64,000 nt of DNA from Rhodanobacter sp. (GTDB taxonomy: Bacteria; Pseudomonadota; Gammaproteobacteria; Xanthomonadales; Rhodanobacteraceae): positions 23,320 to 87,319 of the forward strand of contig JASBTI010000001.1 in NCBI GenBank assembly GCA_030148505.1. Reading direction: 5' to 3'. Position 1 is the first letter of the stretch. Every line of letters begins with the position of its first letter. The translations under genes were made by a program, and so were the position numbers. Shown here piece by piece: positions 1 through 7,255 of the stretch. Below the pieces are notes generated by a model. That model worked only from the letters and a program-made list of their open reading frames with translations, was not told the origin of the DNA and did no database searches.

Positions 1-532
1 CACCCCGCGTGACCAGAAGTCGGTCAGGGCCGCCGCGGAAACCTTCGTCGCCAACCCGGCCCTCGACGTCACCGCAGCCATCACCAAGCTCGCCGTGGGC
101 GAGGCCCTGGCCTCGACCCTGGCCAAGGGCGGCGTGCCCACCCCGGTACAACAGGTGTTGGTAACCACACCGGGCTGCCGGATCGGCGCGATCACCGAAG
201 CCGAGCGCGCCACCGTTCGCCTGCGCTCGCCGGTCGGCGCAAAATACGACACCGCGATCAACCGCGAATCCGCCGCCGAAATGCTCGCCCAGCGTGCCGA
301 CGACAAGGCCGCCGAAGCCGCCGATGCAGAGGCTACCGCATCGGGCCAGGGCGACGCCGCCGAGTCCGCTTCAAAATGGGGCGGCGCCGTGCAGGATGCC
401 TTGTTCGGGACCAAGCGCCGTCAAGGCATGATCGAGACGATGGGCAAGCAGATGATGCGTACCGTCGGCAGCCAGATCGGCAGGAAGATCCTGCGAGGTG
501 TGCTCGGCGGCATCTTCGGTGGCAAGCGCTGA
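1..532 (+). CDS. HerA-like helicase/ATPase (DUF853), C-terminal part
   Basis: The gene enters from the left edge; the frame is open from base 2 and stops at 532, so only about 176 C-terminal residues are present. The visible start of the fragment (TPRDQKSVRAAAETF), followed by a segment with GEALASTL and PVQQVLV, matches the end of DUF853/YjgR proteins, HerA-type P-loop ATPases thought to translocate DNA. The Walker motifs lie outside the window. The tail is Ala/Glu-rich, then basic, ending in a Gly/Arg-rich segment (LRGVLGGIFGGKR) usual in this family. The next gene begins 17 bases later on the same strand. The family call is firm; the cellular role is not known. Confidence 0.8.
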   Translation, partial: TPRDQKSVRAAAETFVANPALDVTAAITKLAVGEALASTLAKGGVPTPVQQVLVTTPGCRIGAITEAERATVRLRSPVGAKYDTAINRESAAEMLAQRADDKAAEAADAEATASGQGDAAESASKWGGAVQDALFGTKRRQGMIETMGKQMMRTVGSQIGRKILRGVLGGIFGGKR

Positions 533-549
533 GTAGGAAGTCCACTGCC

Positions 550-1794
550 ATGGCCAAGATCGACCTCATCGACACACGCTCCCCCTTCGCCCAGCGATGG
601 CCTGCGGCGCTGCGCTACCCTTTGCGCGACGCCGCCCTGCCCGCGCTGGTGGCATTCACGCTGGCGCACTACCTGTCCCTGCTGCCGGTTGCCGGCTGGT
701 TGATCGAGCTGGTGATCTGGGCGGCTACCTACCTGTACGCGCTGGAGTGCCTGCGGCATACCGCCGACGGTTTTGCCAAACCGCCGGAGTTCGCCGAACC
801 CGGCCACGGTGGCTGGGCGCTGGTGGCGATCTTGCTGTGGTCGACGGTGCTGACCTTGCTGGTCAAGCTCAATGGTGTCGGCGGTACCTGGGGCATTACC
901 GTGGCGATGGCCGTCAGCCTGCCCGCCATCGCCATGTCGCTGGCGCTAGACGGCGATGTGCTGCACGCGCTCAACCCGCTGACCTGGATCAGGATCATGT
1001 CCCGCTTCGGCCTGCCTTACGGGTTATTGATCGGCCTGCAGCTGGTGATTGCCATGCTCGTGGGCATGTCCCAGATCACCTTCGGTGCGATCTTGCCGCG
1101 GGTGGTCTCGCTGCCCCTGTTCTACTTCGTGGCTACCTATGCCACGGTATTCAACTTTCATCTCATGGGCTTGATGATCCACCAACGCCACGAACATTTC
1201 GGACTGCAGCCGAAAGCGCACCAGCTGGTGCGTGACATCCTTCAGGACGCCGACCAGCAACTGCTTGATGAGGTGGAAGAGCTCGCCTCCGATGATCCCT
1301 CAGGCGCACTCGATCTGCTGACGCCGCGGTTGCGCGAGCGCCTTGCGCCGGACAGTTTGCACCTGGCTTACCGCCGCCTGTTGCAGCAACAAGGTCAGCG
1401 CGAGGCGCTGCTGGTTCACGGTCAGATTTGGATCGCTACGCTGATTGCCCGGGGGGATTCGCGGCGCGCACTCGGCATGCTCAAGGAGTGCAGCGATATC
1501 GATCCCGACTTCATTCCCGACGACCCGCGCACCTGTGGCGAGCTCGCCGATCTGGCTGCGCGCCTCGGCATCCACAACACCACCTTGAGACTTTGCCGAG
1601 GCTACCTCGATCGCTGGCCGCGCGACCGTCAGGTGCCACACTACGGCTTGCTGGCATCACGACTTCTCCTCGAACACACCGATCAACACGGCGAAGCATT
1701 GCAGTTGCTCGAGCAGCTCGCCATCGACTGGCCCGATCACCCGCTGCACACTCAGATCGATGCCCAGCGGCAACGCCTGGTCGACCTCGCATGA
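550..1794 (+). CDS. Multi-pass membrane protein with soluble helical C-terminal half
   Basis: This is a 414-residue protein. The start ATG at 550 is chosen because the frame upstream of it lies inside the preceding gene. The first 210 residues carry about five or six hydrophobic segments (near residues 25-60, 85-105, 110-130, 145-170 and 180-205). The remaining 200 residues are hydrophilic and rich in Leu/Ala/Arg helices with a TPR-like rhythm, including [15 protein letters not shown] and LARDRQ-like pairs. I do not recognise a named family; a DUF4013-like membrane domain is possible. Its stop codon overlaps the start of greB in an ATGA arrangement, so the two are probably co-translated. Confidence 0.7.
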   Translation: MAKIDLIDTRSPFAQRWPAALRYPLRDAALPALVAFTLAHYLSLLPVAGWLIELVIWAATYLYALECLRHTADGFAKPPEFAEPGHGGWALVAILLWSTVLTLLVKLNGVGGTWGITVAMAVSLPAIAMSLALDGDVLHALNPLTWIRIMSRFGLPYGLLIGLQLVIAMLVGMSQITFGAILPRVVSLPLFYFVATYATVFNFHLMGLMIHQRHEHFGLQPKAHQLVRDILQDADQQLLDEVEELASDDPSGALDLLTPRLRERLAPDSLHLAYRRLLQQQGQREALLVHGQIWIATLIARGDSRRALGMLKECSDIDPDFIPDDPRTCGELADLAARLGIHNTTLRLCRGYLDRWPRDRQVPHYGLLASRLLLEHTDQHGEALQLLEQLAIDWPDHPLHTQIDAQRQRLVDLA

Positions 1795-2288
1795 GTCGCT
1801 GGCGTCCACCTTCACCCAGCTCTACCGCGATCATCACCCGCGAGGGATTCGAGCGCCTGAAAGCCGAGCTCGACCACCTCTGGCATAGCTTGCGACCCGA
1901 GGTGGTCAGGGCAATCACCGCGGCCGCCGCCGAAGGTGACCGCTCGGAAAACGCCGAGTACATCTACCGCAAGAAACAGCTTGCCGAAATCGACCGGCGC
2001 GCGCGCTACCTGAGCAAGCGCATCCCCGCATTGAAGGTCGCCGAAGGCGAGCCGGGAGATCGCGGCAAGGTGTTCTTCGGTGCGCGCATCGCGCTGGAAA
2101 ATGTCGAGACCGGAGAATGCCTGCACTATCGCATCGTCGGCCCCGACGAGACCGACGCCAGGCAGGGCTGGATCAGCATCGATTCACCGATGGCCAAGGC
2201 CGTGCTGAAGAAGCGTGTGGACGACGAGTTTGGCGTCGAACTGCCCAGTGGGCCGGCACAATTCGCCGTCATCTCGGTGGACTACTGA
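1791..2288 (+). CDS. greB: Transcription elongation factor GreB
   Basis: The product has 165 residues, the usual GreB length. GreB enters the secondary channel of RNA polymerase and stimulates cleavage of backtracked transcripts. The N-terminal coiled coil holds the acidic tip with [16 protein letters not shown] and the EIDRRARYL segment typical of GreB rather than GreA, followed by the C-terminal FKBP-like domain ending in FAVISVDY. The N-terminus has a short Pro/Ser-rich extension before [10 protein letters not shown]. The ATG overlaps the upstream stop by four bases, so translation is likely coupled to the membrane protein gene. Confidence 0.93.
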   Translation: MSRWRPPSPSSTAIITREGFERLKAELDHLWHSLRPEVVRAITAAAAEGDRSENAEYIYRKKQLAEIDRRARYLSKRIPALKVAEGEPGDRGKVFFGARIALENVETGECLHYRIVGPDETDARQGWISIDSPMAKAVLKKRVDDEFGVELPSGPAQFAVISVDY

Positions 2289-2582
2289 ACGATATCACCA
2301 ACGGACTGGTACAGGCCGGCGTTATTGGCCGCGATGACCTTGGTCTCCCGCTTCCGCAGCCCCGGTTCGGCAGCAGAGCCCTCGCCCGTCGCGAACGGCC
2401 GCACAAACAACAGCGCCGTAGTCGCCCCATCTTTTTCGAACCGGATGACAGGCATCGGACATACCGCCAGCGTCGCCGGATCCTGGTGGCACCATGTAGG
2501 CGACAGGGTGACGACGCACCACGCTTACTCCTCCCGGGAAAAGCGTTTGATGCTTCATCGCTTAGCCACGGCACCGACGTCG

Positions 2583-3077
2583 TCACACCGTCGCCAGCTG
2601 AAGCGAGACCAGCTTGCTGCCATCACCGAGCCACTGCGTACCTACCTGACGAAATCCAAACGTGTCATGGAATCGCCGTGACGGTTCGTTCGCAGGCAGC
2701 AGGTTGTACTCGCAGGTGATACCCCTCACACCCATGCGCCGCGCGCAAGCGAAAATATCCCGGTACAGCGATGTCCCCAGTTTCAGACCCCGATGCTGCG
2801 CGCCGACGACAATGCGATCGATATAGATGAAGGAATCATAACGCGAGGAAAACCACGCGAAGTTGGCATTGAGGTAGGCGCAGCCATCGCGCATCGCCAA
2901 CAAGAATCCCGTCACCTGCCCGTCCACCGTGGCCACTTTGTGATACACGGACAGCACGTCAAGTTGGCGCAGGCGTGTTCGATCCATCGGGCTGGTGTGT
3001 GCCACCTCGCTGGCATTGAGTGCCACGATGGCGTCGAAATCCGCGTCGGTCGCGTTTCGAACGGTTATGCCTGTCAT
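2583..3077 (-). CDS. GNAT-family N-acetyltransferase
   Basis: The product is a 164-residue GNAT-fold protein that would use acetyl-CoA to acylate an unidentified amine. The start at 3077 (MTGITVRNAT) is preferred over longer in-frame starts because the fold begins with the beta strand ITVRNATDADFDAIVALN. The segment IDRIVVGAQHRGLKLGTSLYRD is motif A, with a Q/R-x-x-G-x-G/A-like loop (QHRGLKLG), and the C-terminal FGFRQVGTQW strand is typical. It converges with greB; the 294 bases between them hold no convincing gene. The substrate cannot be read from sequence. Confidence 0.8.
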   Translation of the reverse strand: MTGITVRNATDADFDAIVALNASEVAHTSPMDRTRLRQLDVLSVYHKVATVDGQVTGFLLAMRDGCAYLNANFAWFSSRYDSFIYIDRIVVGAQHRGLKLGTSLYRDIFACARRMGVRGITCEYNLLPANEPSRRFHDTFGFRQVGTQWLGDGSKLVSLQLATV

Positions 3078-3183
3078 TGACGGGTCCACGAAAGTGAGCC
3101 TGGACGCATTCTTCCGCCCGGCCCGCGGGACGCCAGAGCAATGGGGTCGCCGGATACATCGAGACACGTCCAGGCCACATGGA

Positions 3184-5121
3184 TCAAAGTTCGCGCACTA
3201 CCCGAAAGCCGACCCGCCCGCTGCGAACATTGCTGTCGGCACCTTGACGCCAGGCCGAGCGCACCTGCTCCGGTGAGCTGCCCCAGGAACCGCCACGTAT
3301 TACATGGGCTTTGCAACCGGGGTTGATCCAGGCCGTACCGTTGTTCGGTGCCCGAATGTAATTGTCATGCCAGCAGTCTTCCACCCATTCGGAGACATTG
3401 CCGTCCATGTCGTAAAGGCCGAAGGGATTCGGCGCGAAACTCATCACCGGCGCCGGGCCCCAGTAGCCGTCGCTGTAGCGCCGAAAAGCGTGACTCCAGT
3501 GGCGGCCAGTCCTGGACCGGTCACCGGAGCCAGTGACGTTTTCCACCAGACGCGTCGGCACACCATCGCCCCACCAGTAGCGGGTCGTGGTGCCAGCACG
3601 CAAGGCGTATTCAAACTCCGCCTCGCTGGGCAGTCGGTAGACCTTGCCCGTGCGCTGGCTCAACCACTTCGCATAGGCTTCGGCGTCATTCCACGAGACG
3701 TTGACCACCGGCAGCTTGTCGCCCGCCTTGTGTCCGGCATAGTCGTCCGCCCAGGTCGCGCTGGAGTCGTCGCGCATTGCGCCGGCGCGTTCGTCATAGA
3801 CGCTGGCACCACCCAATTTCACCGAGTCGGGAACGTAGCCGCTGGCCCGCACGAATTCACGAAACTGGCCGACCGTGATGGCGCTGCGCGCCATCGCGAA
3901 ACCTTTGTCGATGCGGACCTCATGCTGGGGCAGCTCGGCATCCGTATTGTCGCTGATACCTGACTTTGCGCCCATTTCGAAAGTACCCGTGGGCACCACG
4001 ACCATCGCCGGGGTCTTGCCTGGCAAATCGACATAGCGGTCGGTAAACACCTGCCCGGGCTTGTAGCTGGCGTACAAGCGGGCGTTGGTCAGCTGCTGCT
4101 CGAATTCGGCCAGGCCGCTGAGGCCTGGATTGATCGTTTCGGCCTGTTTGGCCAGCGTGGTCGCCATGGCCACATTGCCCGCATCCAGTGCCGAACGAGC
4201 TTGTGACAATACCCCTTGCGCATTCTGCTGGCGCATGTCCTCGACACGTTTGGTCACGTCACGCATCTGTTGCGATCCTGGCCGAATCGCCTGCGCCTCG
4301 GCGAGCGCCCGGTCGGCCTCGGCAAATTTGTTTTGCGCCACGGCGGCCAGCGCCCGATCGAGCACCGCTCGCTGCACCTGGAAAATACCTTGCTCGGCCA
4401 CTGCATTTTGCGGGTCGAGGTGCTGTACCTCCCGATACAGATCGAGCGCACTGGCGCCGGCAGGGCGGTCTGCCTTGCCTTGCTGCAACAAGCCCGCAGC
4501 CTGGGCCAGCATCGGCCGTACCTTGGCCAGGGTCTTCAGGTTCGTCTCCAGCTGCTTCACATCTTCGGCCGCATTGGGCAGCGTTCGCAGCGAACCGAGC
4601 AAACCCTCGGCGGCATCGGTATCGCCCATCGCAATGTCCTGATCAATCTGCGCCACCAGCCTGGCGCGCACATCGAACAGGCCCTGCGCCGCCGCCCGGC
4701 TATCCGGCTGCTCACTCAGGGCCTGCGCGAAAAGTGCTGCGGCGCTGTCCTTGTCGCCAATCAGCTGTCCGGCATGCAAGGCCTTTCTGGCACGCACCAA
4801 CAGCGCCCGCACCGCCGGCGTGTCTGCGGTGAGCTGACGGGGCAGGCTCGCGTTATTGTGGCTGTGTGCCAGGATCACCGTCGTCGGCGCCAGCGTCAGC
4901 GGCGGCCCGGCGTTGAGCTCGGACATTGCCGGCACGTGCTCAGGCAGCAGCCGGCTGCCGGGCATGGTCGAGCCGACCGACAATGAGGGCCGGGAGGGCC
5001 TGACGGGATTGACATGAAACAGCCGCGGGAAAAAGTGATAGCTCAGGGCAAAACCCAGCACGAGGATTCCCAACGCGCCACCAAGTGCGCGCTGGCGGCG
5101 CAGGTTTGCATTGCTCGGCAT
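3184..5121 (-). CDS. Membrane-anchored SUMF1/FGE-like domain protein with helical repeats
   Basis: The protein has 645 residues. An N-terminal signal-anchor (about residues 13-32, GALGILVLGFALSYHFF) is followed by a periplasmic TPR-like helical stretch (about 120-350) and a C-terminal formylglycine-generating-enzyme-like domain (about 370-645; VPTGTFEMGA, PVVNVSWNDAEAYAKWL, YRLPSEAEFEYALRAG, GNVSEWVED, RGGSWGSS). The reactive cysteines of true FGE, normally just after the GGS motif, are absent (GGSWGSSPEQVRSAW), so sulfatase maturation is unlikely. A binding or structural role is more likely, as in many bacterial SUMF1-domain proteins. It is transcribed divergently from rnd, with 99 bases between. 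There is a GAGGA ribosome site 9 bases before the ATG. Confidence 0.82.
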   Translation of the reverse strand: MPSNANLRRQRALGGALGILVLGFALSYHFFPRLFHVNPVRPSRPSLSVGSTMPGSRLLPEHVPAMSELNAGPPLTLAPTTVILAHSHNNASLPRQLTADTPAVRALLVRARKALHAGQLIGDKDSAAALFAQALSEQPDSRAAAQGLFDVRARLVAQIDQDIAMGDTDAAEGLLGSLRTLPNAAEDVKQLETNLKTLAKVRPMLAQAAGLLQQGKADRPAGASALDLYREVQHLDPQNAVAEQGIFQVQRAVLDRALAAVAQNKFAEADRALAEAQAIRPGSQQMRDVTKRVEDMRQQNAQGVLSQARSALDAGNVAMATTLAKQAETINPGLSGLAEFEQQLTNARLYASYKPGQVFTDRYVDLPGKTPAMVVVPTGTFEMGAKSGISDNTDAELPQHEVRIDKGFAMARSAITVGQFREFVRASGYVPDSVKLGGASVYDERAGAMRDDSSATWADDYAGHKAGDKLPVVNVSWNDAEAYAKWLSQRTGKVYRLPSEAEFEYALRAGTTTRYWWGDGVPTRLVENVTGSGDRSRTGRHWSHAFRRYSDGYWGPAPVMSFAPNPFGLYDMDGNVSEWVEDCWHDNYIRAPNNGTAWINPGCKAHVIRGGSWGSSPEQVRSAWRQGADSNVRSGRVGFRVVREL

Positions 5122-5220
5122 GGATGGGCGTCCTCGGGATGGCCTGTTATCGTGGGCTGCTCACCATAGGCAGAAACTGCCCACAGGGCAATCTGCATTC
5201 TGCACTTCGAAGGAATCCCG

Positions 5221-6336
5221 ATGCCACTGCCTGACTCGGCTGCTGCCGACTGGATCGATCGACGCGACGCCTTGCAAGACTGGCTGGAAAGCCTCCCCAA
5301 CGATGCCGCCATCGGACTGGACACCGAATTCATGCGGCGCAACACCTTCTACCCCCAGCTGGCGCTGCTGCAACTGGGCTGGAACGGACACCATGCCCTG
5401 GTCGATCCGCTGGCCTTCGAGATCGGCGATGCCCTGCAACCCGTGCTCGGAGCGGGACCGGCGATCACCATCATGCACAGTGCCAGCGAAGACCTGGAAA
5501 CCCTGTCACCGCAGCTACCCGATGGCCCCCGGCAACTGTTCGACACCCAGATCGCCGCGGCCTTCGTCGGCATGGGTCTGGGCATCAGCTATCGCGCCCT
5601 GGTCGCCGAGCTGACCGGCGCGGAACTGGACAAGGGCGAGACCCGTTCGGACTGGCTGCAACGCCCGCTGACGGACTCGCAGCGCAGCTACGCCGCGCTC
5701 GACGTGATCTACCTGAAAACCATCCACGAACAACTTGCCGAACGCCTGCAACGACGTGACCGCGCCGCCTGGCACGCCGAAGACTGCGAGCGTCTGAAGC
5801 GACGCGCCAGTCATCGCGACGGCGATCCGCAACCGCAACGCGGGATGCGCGCAGCAGCGGAATGGTCGCGTGAACAACAGGCACGCTTGCGTCGGCTGCT
5901 GCGCTGGCGCGACAGCAGCGCCCGGCGCCTCGACGTACCGCGACCGTGGTTGATCGACGATGCCCTGGCGCTGAGCCTTGCCCAGCATCCGCCGACCACC
6001 TTGAGCGAGCTGGAACAGCGCAGTCGCGGCCAGCGAGCACTGCGTTCGACCCCACGCCAGGAACTGTTCGAGCACCTGGCCCCCGCCATCAGCGATGAAG
6101 AGATGGCCACCACCGCAAGCATTCCCGGCCATCCGCAAGGTGATACGAAAAAGGCCCTCGGCGCCATGAAGCAATACGTCGACAAACGCGCCGCCGAACT
6201 CGACCTGCCCCCCGGCCTGCTCTGCCCGCGCAAGGCACTGGAAGCCTACGTCGTCACCGCCGAATGGCCCGACCTGCTCGCGGGCTGGCGTCACGAGGTA
6301 TTGCATGACGGCCTCAGCCAGTTGCTGCCGGGCTGA
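5221..6336 (+). CDS. rnd: Ribonuclease D
   Basis: The product has 371 residues, the normal length for RNase D, a 3'-5' exoribonuclease that trims tRNA precursors and structured RNAs. The DEDDy residues are visible: Asp34-Glu36 in GLDTEF, Asp91 in HSASEDLETL, and Tyr157-Asp161 in YAALDVIYL. An HRDC domain follows (about residues 210-290; RLRRLLRWRDSSARRLDVPR), and the C-terminal helical repeat ends near LPGGLLCPRK-like sequence. An AAGGAA ribosome site sits 6 bases before the ATG. The tRNA-Ala gene lies 88 bases downstream on the same strand. Confidence 0.95.
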   Translation: MPLPDSAAADWIDRRDALQDWLESLPNDAAIGLDTEFMRRNTFYPQLALLQLGWNGHHALVDPLAFEIGDALQPVLGAGPAITIMHSASEDLETLSPQLPDGPRQLFDTQIAAAFVGMGLGISYRALVAELTGAELDKGETRSDWLQRPLTDSQRSYAALDVIYLKTIHEQLAERLQRRDRAAWHAEDCERLKRRASHRDGDPQPQRGMRAAAEWSREQQARLRRLLRWRDSSARRLDVPRPWLIDDALALSLAQHPPTTLSELEQRSRGQRALRSTPRQELFEHLAPAISDEEMATTASIPGHPQGDTKKALGAMKQYVDKRAAELDLPPGLLCPRKALEAYVVTAEWPDLLAGWRHEVLHDGLSQLLPG

Positions 6337-6424
6337 ATCGGCAACCGCCTGCCCTATCTGCTGCCCTTGGCCCAGACGGTGCTTGGCGAACGTGGGGCTC
6401 GCTGATACCATGCGCCGCTAGTGT

Positions 6425-6500
<76 letters not shown>

Positions 6501-6517
6501 AAATCAAGTATTTACAG

Positions 6518-6549
6518 AAAGACCGAGGACGCAACTCCCCGGTCTTTTT
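6518..6549 (+). terminator. Rho-independent terminator after tRNA-Ala
   Basis: AAGACCG at 6519-6525 pairs with CGGTCTT at 6540-6546 and is followed by TTT, making a hairpin plus T-run 18 bases after the tRNA. It probably ends the tRNA transcript. Confidence 0.75.
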
Positions 6550-6732
6550 GCTATCTGTGTCCCCGATTTGTCCCATGGGGTTGCTTGGTATCACGACGCG
6601 TTACCGGTGGATGGTCTCTGAAATGTTCCGGGGACCATTCCCATGAACAATGGGCTGTTTCGCAAACGGTCTTGGACTTGCCCCGATCTGTAGACACTTC
6701 GGACCTATGATTTAAGCATAGGAGGAAGTGTG

Positions 6733-6850
6733 ATGAGCAGGCAGCGATATACCCCGGAATTCAAAGACGCAGCCGTTCGACAGGTGTTTGAGCGCGGCTA
6801 TTCGGTGCCCAGGTTTCCGCGCGGCTCGGCATGTCGGTTTACAGCCGCAC
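6733..6850 (+). pseudogene. Decayed IS3-type transposase OrfA, N-terminal fragment
   Basis: An ATG preceded by AGGAGGAAG opens MSRQRYTPEFKDAAVRQVFE, the start of an IS3-group OrfA helix-turn-helix protein. About 25 codons in, the frame breaks near 6807-6810. The next frame continues the expected sequence QVSARLGMSVYS, so one base has been lost or gained. Similarity then ends abruptly near 6845 inside the 3' end of the minus-strand small membrane protein gene. No OrfB or right end is present. A TGTAGACACTTCGG motif at about 6687 might be the old left end. Confidence 0.75.
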
Positions 6851-7042
6851 GAAATACGGAATCGCCATCAACAGGACGCCAATACTGACCAGCAGCACGG
6901 TGCCGCTCACGAAATACGGAAACACCATCAATCCGACACCGCAACTCAGCGGAACCAGAGCACCCTGCTTTTTGCCATACATGAAAAAACCGAATCCGAT
7001 TGTGCCGAACAGAAAGCCCCACAGAAGATTGGACATGTTCAC
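6839..7042 (-). CDS. Small two- or three-helix membrane protein
   Basis: The product has 67 residues and is almost wholly hydrophobic, with segments near residues 5-22 (LLWGFLFGTIGFGFFMYG), 28-46 (LVPLSCGVGLMVFPYFV) and 48-65. A positively charged loop GKKQ lies between the first two. I know small conserved proteins of this type in Xanthomonadales but no function. The stop codon (6839-6841) lies in DNA that also reads as the transposase remnant, so the insertion sequence ended exactly at or just inside this gene. The ending PYFVRL looks natural, so the gene is probably intact. The alternative start at codon 3 is equally possible. Confidence 0.65.
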   Translation of the reverse strand: MNMSNLLWGFLFGTIGFGFFMYGKKQGALVPLSCGVGLMVFPYFVSGTVLLVSIGVLLMAIPYFVRL

Positions 7043-7106
7043 GGCAGGTTTCCTCGATCAGATCCGGATTGCATTCATCCTACGCCAACACGGCCTTGGA
7101 ATCGCC

Positions 7107-7130
7107 GCCAACTTCGCCGGCCAAGTTGGC
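7107..7130. repeat. Perfect inverted repeat upstream of the M14 peptidase
   Basis: GCCAACTT (7107-7114) and AAGTTGGC (7123-7130) form an 8-base perfect dyad around an 8-base GC-rich spacer. It lies between the divergent small membrane protein and peptidase genes, so it could be an operator or an mRNA hairpin. No regulator is encoded nearby. Confidence 0.5.
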
Positions 7131-7255
7131 AGCGTCGGCGACCCGCCAGCCGAAGTGGAAAGTTCACGCCCCAACCGATGGCCTACACCCGACAACCCGG
7201 GATCTGGCAAAGTGCGGCATTGCACCGCCACTCAGGCTCGGGGAATCCATAGATC

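Noticed and set aside
3184..5121. SUMF1-like protein as a true formylglycine-generating enzyme
   Set aside because: The Cys pair expected after GGS is missing and no sulfatase gene is present in the window.
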